Part shown: piece by piece, positions 46,804-58,224 of the stretch
How the letters are laid out: each line of letters begins with the position of its first letter
Position numbering within the stretch: the stretch's first letter is position 1
Assembly (NCBI GenBank): GCA_019914995.1
Contig: CM034142.1
Coordinates: forward strand, 3,057,031-3,121,030
Reading direction: 5' to 3'
Origin: Acanthochlamys bracteata
Lineage: Eukaryota; Streptophyta; Magnoliopsida; Pandanales; Velloziaceae
DNA length: 64,000 nucleotides
Program-made: the position numbers and the translations under genes
The notes under the pieces: generated by a model
What the model saw: the letters and a program-made list of their open reading frames with translations, nothing else
The model's database searches: none
What the model was told of the DNA's origin: nothing

Positions 46804-47519
46804 GTTGCTAAAATTCCAATTTAAATCTTAAAATCTTACGATTTTACGATTTTACATCAACAGAACGATCCTACTTGATACAAGATTCCGATCTTACTTC
46901 TAATCTGTAAGATCCCGATTTTAATCCTAAAATCCTTAATACTTCGAATTTACTTGCGATATTACGATTTTATCTTACAAAAATTTTCATGAATCTCAAG
47001 AGAGCTCTTGAAGATTTTGAACGAAGTTGGAATAGCTAAAAATAATCAATCGTTCGTTTGTAGCAAAATATTTTCTATATGGTGGTATTTTGGATTATAT
47101 TTTTTCTCTTTATTTTGAAGGATAAATATGATTACTTGACATTCAGTTAATTGATTACATAAAGAATTGGATTTTCTAAATATGGTATAACTATATAAGT
47201 ATATATTTATAAAATAATGATATAATATGAAAAAATATTATGATAATAAGCTAAATGAATATAAAAAATTGTTAATAATATAGTTTATCTAAACCACAAA
47301 TATGAATATTATTAATTTATTACATTAAGATAAAATATAAAAAAAATTATGTCTTTAATTTTCAATAATCTTAATAAGTACTACCTAAAATTTTAAAAGT
47401 ATTAAATAATTTTATAAAAATATTATTAATAAGTAAGATTTTACGATCTTATTTAAAATCCTGATTTTAAGATCCTACACAAGCGAAACGATCCTATATA
47501 AAATCTTGATCCTAACAAC
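46804..47519. mobile_element. Non-autonomous DNA transposon (MITE-like), about 0.7 kb
   Basis: The two ends are imperfect inverted repeats: GTTGCTAAAATTCCAATTTA at the left and, read inwards, GTTGTTAGGATCAAGATTTT at the right. Both subterminal regions are full of ACGATTTTA, GATCCTA and AAAATCTTA motifs in opposite orientations. The interior is AT-rich without a frame. Flanks are CTCTCGTGCATG and CTTTCGTGTCATG, a possible imperfect target duplication. The family is uncertain (hAT- or Mutator-type are both possible). Confidence 0.6.
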
Positions 47520-47639
47520 ATTGCTTTCGTGTCATGGCTCAAGAATCCACTGGTATAATTTTTTTCAAAGCATCAAATTCACAGTATTTTTGCATTCATT
47601 ATTGCGCTTTAAATTGTTGTATTTTTCGTAACTTTTCAA

Positions 47640-48539
47640 ATTTTGAGATAGGTTCTTCTTTTATTCCAACTCCAAACGTAATAGATAAGAATGTCAGGTC
47701 ACCGTGTTTAGTTATGACATTTAGAAGCCTCGAAGCTGCTAAATAATTTTATATAGATTATAGAAAAGCAGAATGATTTAGCTTCATTACTTGAATAACG
47801 AAAAAAATAACCGCGCATTCTGAAATGACATGCAACTATTTTGAAAATTAGAGAGTCAATCGACCTCAGAAAACAGATGACGGATCAAAGAAAGAAGTAA
47901 AGATAAAGAGAAGCCGAAGTACGGTAAAATATGGGTGTCCTGCAATAATGAGGGCGAAAAAATAACGTAGTGGATTGTGAAAAATGGTGAACTATGAAGG
48001 TCATCATAATCATGACCTTGTTATTCTAGCAAAAAAGATGTGCACGCCTGTTTGCAGAAATATGCCTACTGCAATAAGAGTTTGGTTGACTCATTTCGAG
48101 ACAAAGGCGTACCCGTGGGTAAGATTGCACATATACTTGTTAGAGCATATTCATTTTGACAATAGAGATTGTTGGAATTATTCGTGTCGTTCAAAAGAGT
48201 ATAAAAAATCTATCAGTGGTGATGCTACAGCAATGTTGAATTTCTTTTATAAGAAGAGTATAGAGGATCTGAATTTTTTTTATGCAATACAAATAGACAA
48301 AGAAGCAAGGGCAATGAAGTTTTTTAGACTAGATGGTCAATCATGTACTCAATATCGGTACTTCGATGACGTGATCTTCTTTGACACCACCTATCGTAAG
48401 AATGTATATGACATGCCATTTGCACCATTCACAGGAGTTAATCATCATATACAGTCTATTCAGTTTGGTTGTACACTATTTTTGGATGAGACAAAAGAAT
48501 CTTTTCATTGGCTTTTTGAGACATGATTTGCAACTATGG
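47640..48539 (+). pseudogene. Second FAR1-type transposase, 5' half, broken
   Basis: A relative of the gene at 40973-43180 on the opposite strand. It starts with IPTPNVIDKNVRSPCLVMTF (the other copy has PTPNIVKDNLKSPCLGMTF). The FAR1 region has stops. The main open stretch, 47984-48526, contains NYEGHHNHDLVILAKKMC, then DATAMLNFFYKKS, FYAIQIDKEARA, FFDTTYRKNVYDMPFAPF and FGCTLFLDETKESFHWLFET. The frame is cut at 48540-48544 (ATGGG) by gypsy element 1 and resumes at 61318. It is head-to-head with the first FAR1-type gene, about 4.5 kb apart. Confidence 0.85.
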
Positions 48540-48544
48540 ATGGG

Positions 48545-48896
48545 TGTAAAGATTACAGAAGTGCTTCAAGTAAGAAGGGAGATATAGGGCACCAAAAGAT
48601 GAAGAGCAAGATCCAAGGAAGAGATGAAAACAAGATTCCATATGACGGAACTCAAAAGTTGAAGAATAATAATTCAATTTTGCATCCGAACGTACAAGTA
48701 TTTATACTACTCATCATCTAAGAGCAGTATGCTACTAGATTTGCACTTGAACTAAAACACTTAGTTAGCTACACTTACTGGAACTCCACTTCAACTAAAA
48801 AATATAGTTGTATTGAAACTACGACTCTCCTACTGCATTGTAACTCACAGATTTGTCTTCACTATGATATATTTGCTGCCCTTGGCATCTGTAACA
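48545..48896 (-). repeat. 3' LTR of gypsy element 1
   Basis: 352 bases, plus-strand TGTAAAGATTACAG to CATCTGTAACA. It matches 60906-61312. On the minus strand the bases just before it, CAGAAGCAGGGAA, are purine-rich and are the probable plus-strand primer. Confidence 0.88.
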
Positions 48897-51800
48897 TTCC
48901 CTGCTTCTGGAATACAAGCCTTGTCCTCTAGGTTGCAAGTAAGAGAAGCATCGCTAGTAGGATCATTTGGCTGCGATAGAGCAAGGGCTTCATCCGGTAG
49001 CTACGATAGTTCACCACTAAAATTAGGTGGAGCATGGTGGTCATCCCTTAGTTGAGACACATGAAAGACCGGATGCACTTGAGATGCTGGAGGAAGCTTG
49101 AGCAGATATGCCATAGGACCGATTCTTTCTAAAATCTCAAAAGGGCCAAAGAAATAATACCGTAGTTTATGGTGAAGCCATTTGGCAATCAATGATTGTT
49201 GGTAGAGTTGAAGCCTCAGGAATAGACGATCGCCAATATGGTATTGCTTGTGCTGGTAGGAGCGATCATAGATTTACTTCATGCGATTCTGAGCCTTGTA
49301 GAGATGATCACGTAAGTCTTTGAGGATCGTATCTCGATCACGTAGCAACATGCCCACTTTGTCTGAACGAAGTGGTCCTGTAGCAAATGAAACGAGAGGC
49401 TGTGGTGGCCTACAATAGACTACTTCGAAGGGAGACACGTTGGTGAACGAATGAACATTGGTGTTGTAAGAGTGCTACGCCCAATGAAGCCAATGATGCC
49501 AAAGGCGTGGATGCTCACCAATGAAACAACGTAAGTATGTTTCAAGCCCTCTATTCAGAATCTCGGTTTGACCGTCTGTTTTGGGGTGGTAGGCCATGCT
49601 CATATGCAAGGAAGTGCCCTATAAACGATGAAGCTCCTGCCAAAAAGAATTTAAGAAAATTGAGTCTCGTCTGAAACAATAGAGCTAGGAAATCCATGTA
49701 GTCGCACTATCTCCCTCGTGAACATTGCAGCGATACTTGGAGCTGTAAAAGGGTGATGTAGTGGGATGAAATGAGCATATTTAGTAAGGCAATCTACCAC
49801 CACCATGATAGGGTTCTTCCCTGTGGACAGCGGCAGCCCCTTGATGAAATCCATCGAGATGTCTGTCCAAATAGCTTCTGGAATGATTAGTGGTTGAAGT
49901 ATGCCAGCTAGTTTGATGCATTCAGTCTTAGTCTTGGCACAAGTTACACATGCATCAATATAATGCTGCAGATCCTTGGACATCCCCTCCTAATAAAATT
50001 GTTGTTAAAGACGTTTGTAAGTTCTAAACCTCCCTCCATGACCTTCGTACGCAGAATTATGAGCTTCGAACAAGAACTGCTACCGAATGGAAGGGTCATT
50101 GGGAACCCATAGAAGCCCTTGGTACAGCAGAAAACCATGTCTGATGGAGAGTTCTGCTCGAGTGCCTTCCTCTGCAGTGCTGAAGTATTCATGCAGAGAC
50201 GGATCATCAAGTTGAGCATGCCGTAGTTCGTCCAAAAAGGGTGTCTGTAGGAAGGATAATGCTGCCAAGGATGCTCCTGGAATTCTAGACAGTGAGTCAG
50301 CGATGACATTAGTTTTTCTTAGGCGATATTCAATGTGGAAGTCATATCCTAATAACTTGATGAGCCATTTATGTTGAACTCCTGAAGAAAGCCTTTGTTC
50401 AAGCAAATATTTCAAGCTAAGATGATCGGTTTTAATTGTGAACCTATGCCCTAAGAGGTAGGATCTTCATTTGTGCACAGTAAGGACCAATGCCATGAGT
50501 TCCTTTTCATACGTCGACTTAGCGGTTGCAGATGGCAACAAGGTCTTACTGAAGAAGGCTACTGGCTGGTTGTTCTGCAGTAAGACAGCCCCAAGACCAC
50601 TGCCGGATGGCTCTGTCTCCACTACAAACAGCTTCATGAAGTGAAGTGTGGCCAGAACTGGAGCAGCAACCATTGAACGTTTCAATTTGCAAATGGCATC
50701 ATCTGCTTCCTCTGACCAACTGATGCCTTCTTCCTCAGTAGAGCCGTAAGAGGCGCGGCAATGCTCCCGTAGTTCCTTACAAACTTCTTGTAGTATCCAG
50801 TTAGTCCTAGAAAACCCCTTGAGCTGTCACAGATTTAGGAGTTGGCCAATCGAGCATTGCTTGTACCTTAGAAGGGTCCGCTGCTATGCCGTGCTCAGAG
50901 ACAATATAGCTCAAATATTCCAGTTGTCTAGATCCAAATTTGCACTTTTCCCAAGTTGGCGTAAAGACGATGCTTCTGCAAAATAGAAAAACAGTGGCTA
51001 GGTGTCCTAGATGGTCCTGCCAGTTGTCACTATATACTAAAATATCATCAAAGAATATGAGCACAAACTTGCGAAAGTAAGGACGAAATACCTCATTCAT
51101 CAAGGACTGAAACGTCGAAGGGGCGTTTGTTAAGCCGAATGGCATCACGAAAAATTCATGGTGTCCATCATGACTTCGGATGGCCGTCTTGTGCACATCC
51201 TCCTCTTTAACCTGAAAACGATGATACCCGAATTTGAGGTCAAGCTTGGAGAAGAATCGCGCTCCATGTAGTTCATCAAGTAGCTCGTCTATCACCGAAA
51301 AGGGGTATTTATCCTTTACAGTGATATCATTTAGTGCTCTATAGTCGACACAAAACCTCCACAATCCATCTTTCTTTTTACCAACAACACCATGGTGAGA
51401 AGGCGGAGCTATTTGGTCGAATAATCCCCTGTGACAACATTTTCAACACCGCTCTTTCTATCTCTGCCTTATAGATATATAGATAACGATATAGCCTCAC
51501 ATTAGCCGATTGTGCACCCGGAGGTAAGGCAATGCCATGATCATGTAGTCTTTTAGGTGGCAGCCCTAAGATTAGCTTGAAAACAGCAGCATATTTGTTG
51601 ATTAATAGTTGCAAATCACTTGGTAATTGCTCCCACCTATGAAATTTCCTCCCTTGAATCAATAGTAAGCAAACGCAATGAGCATATCATGTGCTGGACA
51701 GATTCTCGTTAGTTGAGACACCCACCATCTTTAATTCCCTTTAGGACAAACTCACGGCCTTGGAAGGAAAATCTCATATCCGAACGACCCCAATTGCACA

Positions 51801-52340
51801 TCACATCACATCACCAAGGCTAGCAAGCCATTGAATACCCAATACCAAATCCATCCCTCTTAAGGGGAAGGGATAAGCGTCCACGATAATCTCTGCACCT
51901 TGCACTTCTAGTGGGATACCCTTGTAAATAATGTCAATGGATTGAGGTCTTCCATCAGCAAGTTCCACTTTGAAGGGACGCATCCTGGTTGGATGTAAGC
52001 GAAGGTATTTGGCTAGTCGTTCTATGATGAAATTATGAGTGCTACCGGAGTCTATTAAGATGAATACCTCTTGTCGTTTACTCTTGCCCACCATGCAAAT
52101 TGTTTGCGGGCCAACCATTTCATGCATAGCACTTAAGGATAAAGTAGAATCTTCAGGCCCCGAGTCTTCGCACAATTCCTCATCATCTTCATCAGCAAAA
52201 AATTGCATATAGCTTGCTGGAGCAGCGATGGCCTCGTTCATATTTGGCATCACAATAAAAGCACAATTATTTTGCTTGCCTATCATTGATTTTCTCATCG
52301 CTGAGACGTCATGTTCATCCTCTGTCTAGACTGGAGCAAG
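48897..52340 (-). pseudogene. Pol of gypsy element 1 (protease to integrase), broken
   Basis: In order on the minus strand: zinc knuckle CFYCDAKYERGHRC in a shifted frame near 52260; protease at 52298-51801 with VFILIDSGSTHNFI; reverse transcriptase start at 51662; RT core at 51364-50807 with [34 protein letters not shown] and the catalytic IFFDDILVYS. RNase H is at 50685-50340; its first acidic residue reads ETEPSG where ETDASG is usual (Asp to Glu). Integrase at 49983-49651 has CVTCAKTK, TDISMDFIKG and SIVSDETQFS. A frameshift follows and the catalytic Glu region is displaced. The C-terminal segment at 49192-49001 ends VHPVFHVSQLRDDHHAP. Confidence 0.85.
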
Positions 52341-53131
52341 AATTGTTCTACTGGTTAGGCAATGACTGAATAGGTTGCTGGTAGTTCACTGGTCTAGTCG
52401 TGGTGGAGCTGCTGTAGGTGACTGAACTAGACTTACCTGTACCAAAATTTGGCTGTTCTGAGGAAGTCTGCTAAAAAATCTAGCCATCAGATAAGCAGTC
52501 TGCAAGTCTTGAGGTTGTTGCGCTATGACATCCATGGCAGGTCACTTTGATAAGCCACTAGAGAACCATCCTATCAGATCTTCCTCATCAGTGCATCCTA
52601 ACCTATTTACTAAATCATCGAATGTTGTTTGATATTCATTCACTTTTCCTGTTTACCGAAGTTGACGCAATGCAAAGCTTACGCTACCCAGTGCAGTTTG
52701 CCCAAATTGTCGTAGTAATACCATAGTCAGTTCCTCCCAGGAGAGTAGTGGTTTGTCCTTCTCAAAATTTTGGTACCAACAATTAGCATCACCTTGAAAG
52801 TACATGGCGGCAATATAGACGCGATCCTGCATTGCTGTCCGGTAATATCGAAAATATTTTTCTGCAAAGTAAATCCATTCGTTGGGCTTGTTACCATCAA
52901 AGAAAGCGAACTTGTGGAGATCGCTTGGTATGAAACTTTGCAACTCAGTAGTATTGGGGATGTGGTATTGTGGTTGTTCAAAGGACAAAAGTTGATGGTA
53001 AGTTGTTGGTGTGATTTTTAGATAGGAAATTGCAAAATGCATGTACGTGGTTAGCGGATAAAGGGTTGGCGTTTGGATGTGTCGGGGAGGTTGGTGAAGC
53101 AGTGTTGCTTGCTGGTAGTGGTGTGGGGGAT
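52341..53131 (-). pseudogene. Gag of gypsy element 1, C-terminal part
   Basis: This contains KFAFFDGNKPNEWIYFAEKY, FRYYRTAMQDRVYIAAMYFQ and WYQNFEKDKPLLSWEE, the retrotransposon gag pattern, and parallels gag of element 2. Element 2's insertion at 53131/53132 separates it from its N-terminal part at 60464-60879. The open frame visible here runs a few codons into element 2's LTR, so its apparent ATG at 53174 is not the real start. Frameshifts occur near 52650. Confidence 0.8.
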
Positions 53132-53771
53132 TGACGCAAGCTGAAGAACAAGTTAAAGAACAGGAGACGAACAAGAAGGGAATAGTGAGAATAAGGTAGG
53201 GAAAATAGATGAATTAGGGTAAAAATTGAAGAACAAATCTCATATGCCCCATTGCTAGGGCATAACTCTTTATTTATAACTATAGAGTTTTAATCTACTT
53301 GAAACTCTTGTACCGAGTAAACACTTCCACAAGAAAGTTTATTAAAATCTAAACATAATTTTTACCAGTCTCTAAAGGACCAAACTACTCAAATGACAGT
53401 ACAGGGCACCTTCTAGGCGCCCTGGCTGCGCCCGGGTCACCATTCAAATGGTGACCCAGCACAGTAATCTGGCGCCAAGGACACCATTCCAATGGTGTCC
53501 TTGCTGCCATTAGTTGCATTTGTTCCTAGCCCCTTCTGCATGCCCCTCCAAGGACTCTTGTCCTCTAGAACTGCCTGGCATGCACCCTGGACATGTCTGA
53601 CATCTCGTCGCCGGCCTCCGGCTCCGAGGAGGTCTTCCGGTGAGGTTTGTCACCATATTTCTTCTTTCTGTTTTAGCATCTCCTGTTTCCAGCTGCCTTT
53701 GTCTTCCCCTTTCCTTGCTTTCTGTAGAGAGATTCCCCAATTCATCCTTGTTAGTTCTCCCGTTCGTATCA
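53132..53771 (-). repeat. 3' LTR of gypsy element 2, with extra hairpin block
   Basis: 640 bases; on the minus strand TGATACGAACGGG to the inner end at 53132. It aligns with the 5' LTR at 59902-60463 except for about 78 extra bases at 53415-53505. That block contains two near-perfect hairpins (53434-53457 and 53477-53502). The minus-strand bases just before it, GGAAAGGAAGGGAA (53772-53785), are an uninterrupted polypurine tract. The LTR also holds the last codons of the integrase frame, to 53510. Confidence 0.9.
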
Positions 53772-56213
53772 TTCCCTTCCTTTCCAAGAACGGACTCGTC
53801 CTCGAGTCCTGGCGGCTGCAACGCCCTTTCTACCTGCAAGGACTGATCCGGCAAAACCTCTGAAAATGGTGGAGGTACAAAGCGAGCATCTTTCAGCTGG
53901 AAAACATGAAAAACTGGGTGAATGCGTGAGCCTGGAGGAAGGTCAAGACGGTAAGCAACCGGGCCAATACGGGCAGAGATACAAAAGGGGCCAAAATACC
54001 GATAAGACAATTTCTAATTTGTTCTCCCAGTAAGTGACTGTTGACGATAGGGCTGTAGTTTAAGAAAGATTCTATCGTCGACTGAAAATTCCAACTCACG
54101 GCGATGAGCATCAGCTGTTTGTTTCATCCGAGCTTGAGCACGTTGTAGATGAAACTTCAAATCTTTCAAAATAGCATCACGTTCTCGCAACTGGTATCCT
54201 AACTCATCTGAACGGACTGGGCCAGAAGCAAGAGATTAAAGAAGGAGGTGGTTGCCCATGATTGCTTCGAAGGGGCTGGTGTTAGTCCCTGAGTGAATAT
54301 TTGTATTGTAAGAAAATTCCGCCCAATGAAGCCAACGCATCCACTGCTTAGGCTACTCTCTTGCGAAGCAACATAGGTACGTCTCTAGGCCTCTATTGAC
54401 AACTTCGGATTGCCCATCCGATTGAGGATGGTATGCCGAAGTGAAATGCAATGCCGTGCCTTGTAACTTATGGAGCTCTTGCCAAAATGAGCTCAGAAAA
54501 ATCGGATCCCTATCAGAAACAATCGAGTTAGGAGCACCATGTAGACGAACGACCTCTTTAGCAAAGGCATGAGCAACTTGAGCCGCTGTGAAGGGATGTT
54601 TTAAGGGTATAAAATGAGCAAATATGGAGAGGCGATCCACCACCACTAAAATAATATCTCGCCCTTCTGATAATGGCAATCCCTCTATGAAATCCATAGA
54701 GATATCTGTCCATATTCGATCTGGAATAGGTAATGGTTGAAGAAGACCAGCAGGTTTCAGAGATAAGGATTTGGCTTTAGCACATGTGATGCATTCTTTT
54801 ATATAGCGTTGGACATCCTTAGAAAGCCCCGGCCAATAAAATTGTTGGACAATCCTTTTGTATGTTCTAAACTGCCCACCGTGCCCTCCAGTAGCTGAAT
54901 TGTGTGCTTCAAACAAGATTTGATGCCTCATGGCATTGTCTGCTGGAATCCAAGGTCTGCCCTTATGACAAAGAAAACCATTTACTATAGACAACTCTGT
55001 CGCTCACCGATGTCGTCGCGAATCAAGCGGATGTTGGATTGCTGGATCTTTCCTCCGCACTGTTATAAATCATCCCAAAAAGAAGCTCGCGTAGTAGTTA
55101 TAGCTGCACATGTAGCTTCATGACATCTAAACAAGGCATCTGCCACAATATTTTCTTTACCGGCTCTGTACATGATTTGGTAATCATATCCCATCAATTT
55201 CACCAACCATTTTTGTTGAGCTAGGGATGTAATACGTTGCTCTAACAAATACTTCAAACTCAGGTGGTCGGTTTGGATTATGAAACGATTACCCAATAAA
55301 TAAGGACGCCACTTTTGGACAGCTAGTACTAATGCTAAAAGTTCCTTCTCATAAGTTGATTTGCTTCTTGCGAACGGAGATAATGATTTGCTGAAAAAAG
55401 AGATAGGTTTCCCTTCCTGTGACAAAACTGCACTCACCCATTCCCGATGATGCATCTGCTCTACTACAAATGGCTTAGAAAAGTCCGGAGGAACCAAAGA
55501 CAAGGGTAGTTGTCATTGCATCTTTGAGTTCTTTGAAGGCTTCATTGGTCGTCAAGACCATGCAAAGGAATCCTTTTTAGAAGTTCCGTTAAAGGGTGCA
55601 AAGAATACGCCATAGTTTTTAACAAACCTCCTATAATAGCCATTAATCCTAAGAAACCCCTTAATTGGGTCTGAGATGTAGGTATAGGCCAATTCAACAT
55701 CGCCTTCACTTTGGAGGGGTCTGCAGAAATGCCCTCTGCCTGACACTATATGACCCAAGTATTCCAATTTCTTACAAGCAAATTGGCATTTAGAAAAATT
55801 TGCTTGGAGCTTGTTAGACTGTAGGACAAACAAGACAGTGGTAAGATGTTCCAAATGCTCTTGCAATGAAGAGCTATACACGAGAATGTTATCAAAGAAA
55901 ACAAGGACAAAGCGCCTGACATAAGGCTTAAATACATCATTCATAATAGCTTGGAATGTAGCAGGAGCATAGTGAGGCCAAAAGACATCACCAAGAACTC
56001 AAAGTGACCATCATGTGTTCTAAATGCTGTTTTATGTGTGTCCTCACTCTTAACTCTAATTTGATGGTATCCTGATTTTAAGTTCAATTTAAAGAACAAT
56101 GTTGCCCCATGCAATTCATGTATAACTGGAATAAGGAATTTGTCCTTGATAGTAATGGCATTCAAGGCTCGATAGTCCACACAAAATCTCCAAGTGCCAT
56201 CTTTCTTCTTAAC
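53510..56213 (-). pseudogene. Pol of gypsy element 2: reverse transcriptase, RNase H, integrase
   Basis: RT starts at 56213 ([20 protein letters not shown]). A one-base loss near 55960 shifts the frame. The catalytic box reads VLVFFDNILVYS: the second Asp of the usual FxDD has become Asn, which would inactivate the enzyme. In RNase H (55503-55063) compensating shifts replace the first catalytic segment with unrelated residues (VVEQMHHREWVSAV), while YEKELLALVLAVQKW and QTDHLSLKYLL remain. Integrase (54994-54353) keeps all key residues: HNSATGGHGGQF, CITCAKAK, TDISMDF, IVSDRDP and GQSEVVNRGLE. After a broken stretch the C-terminal part resumes at 54010 ([20 protein letters not shown]), crosses the purine tract in frame and ends at 53510. 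Confidence 0.87.
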
Positions 56214-58219
56214 TGTTGGAACTCCAAGATTGATTTTGATGATAACAATGATTAAGAATTATAGTTTATGGATTAGGGTGAACTAATGATTGGAATCAAG
56301 TTCTGCAGAAAGTCATGAAACAGGTCTATCTCACATTCAGTAGACAACAAGCCAGCTTCTTAGCTACTGATTGTATAAGATTTCTTTTATACCATACAGA
56401 ACAGAGAATCCCTCAGCCACCAAATAGCCAGCTGTCTAATTGCTGCTACATGGATAAACAGAAAATCGCAAACAGAAAATCGCGAACAGAGAAGAGCAGA
56501 AAAACAGAGTATCGCCAACAGAGATGAACAGAAAACAGAGGACTTAATAGCCGGCTATTTCGCTGCTGCTCGCTGGACAGAGAAGAATCAGAAAATCATG
56601 ATAATCATTCACTCTTTAGAAGTAATTTCAAGCATGATGCTGATTCCATTTGAACTTCAACTTTTTATCAGAGACAGGCCAACATGCACACTATAAGATT
56701 GACCGAATAACACATCAAATGATGATCAATATAAATTTGGAAAAATCGTGGAATGATAGATGAAAATTCAGTAAACAGAGAGCAGAATCGGACATTGATG
56801 AACAACTTTTCAGATGTAATTCAACAAAGAATTCGTCATCCATTTGAAGCAAAATCTTGAAGACTTATTGAGGAACATATCAGCTACAAATTCATATCAA
56901 GAATCATGAAAAATCACAATAAGAGAAGACAAAGAACATAGTGCAAAGTATCATCACAATCATGTCTTGCTGATAATGCAGAAATGCTTCAACATGCAGA
57001 TTTCGATTTTCCTCCAGAAGAAATCACGAATTTAATTACAAGGTGATATCATTCAACAAATCTATTAGCTTGTTACTATCACAGAACTGAGCTATATCGA
57101 GTCACCACATTATTGAAGAACAAGTTCAAGTATAGAGATTGGTAGATAGCAATGAAAACCCATTGAACACAATAGGAAGCAACGAAATAGAGACTGCAGA
57201 GTCACGCTATTGGAGTCCACCTCACTTGAAGCAGTCAACCTAACAAAGAACAGCAAATCGAGAGAAGCCAACTCAGCTAGAGAATTTTTAAAAAATACAA
57301 CTCAGCTAAAACAATTCAAAACTGCAAGCGGGAGTTTTTGAATTGCTTTCTTCGGTGCATTTAATGCTGATGAAAGAGTTGCACCAATTTAGCCATAAGA
57401 AATCTTGAGGCAGCTGATTGACCGCTGAACACAACCTTCATCTCTATCTTGAAAATCTACCACTTCACACCAATGATAATATTTTTCTAACGGGAAGAAT
57501 CACCTACCTGCAAGAACAGAAAATTCTATAAGAGAAGAAGATGAAGAACAGAGTAAGACAGAGGAGATAACGAGCAAAATATTCAAAAACAAACTTGCAC
57601 TACATTGACTCAATTTTTCAAGTAAAAAAACTCATCTTCAACAGCAACAAGTTTGATCATCTCAATAGAAAATCTTAAATTCATTTATTTACATTGAGAT
57701 TGATCCTATGCCTAGCCTTGATATTTTAGTTACCTTTTTGTAAACCTTCTGACAGAGGTGCTGCGGGCACCGGGTAAGGAAGCTCAGGTGGAGCTTGGTG
57801 AAAGTTTTTAAACCTTGTAATAGAGCTAGCATATCAGCCAGAGGGACGGGTGTGTCCAGTAGGCTGTTAGGGGTTGTCTTGGTGAAGAAACCCGGTAAGA
57901 GTAAGTGTGCTTGGTGAAGCACTTTGCTCTTGGTGTATATGTAGCTTATTAAAGGTTTAGTGAAGCTTTGGCTCTAGTGATAGAGCGTCCGTGGATGTAG
58001 GCAAAGGGGTTTTGCCGAGCCACGTTAAATACTCTGAGTTCTATCCTCTTTACCTAAGTCAGTAAATATTATAACACTCTTTGTCCGCAGTGTTCTGACT
58101 GACGCAACCAAATTTGTAAAGACTAGCTTCCCGTAAGATAACTAAACTTCACGAAAATTTTTATTTATTAACTCAATTCACCCCTCCCCTCTTGAGTTAA
58201 TCTTACAGGAGAACTAACA
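56214..58219 (+). mobile_element. SIRE-like copia solo LTR, 2.0 kb
   Basis: Begins TGTTGGAACTCCAAG and ends GAACTAACA, flanked by TTAAC at 56209-56213 and 58220-58224. It interrupts element 2 just upstream of its reverse transcriptase: the disrupted frame reads SPVLLV on one side and KKDGTWRF on the other. Its last 500 bases match the copia LTR at 22791-23260 (read on the other strand), and its first 70 are clearly related to that LTR's start. The middle is longer and different, so it is a sister subfamily. The frame at 57689-57922 lies inside it and is not a gene. Confidence 0.9.
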
Positions 58220-58224
58220 TTAAC

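Noticed and set aside
46454-46831. 125-residue hydrophobic frame upstream of the MITE-like element
   Set aside because: No recognised domain, the overlapping frame at 46534-46776 is equally open, and its end lies inside the MITE-like element.
53510-54010. Chromodomain considered at the C-terminus of gypsy element 2
   Set aside because: The usual aromatic residues and VxW-type core are not visible after [10 protein letters not shown]; the tail is Glu/Arg-rich without a recognisable fold.
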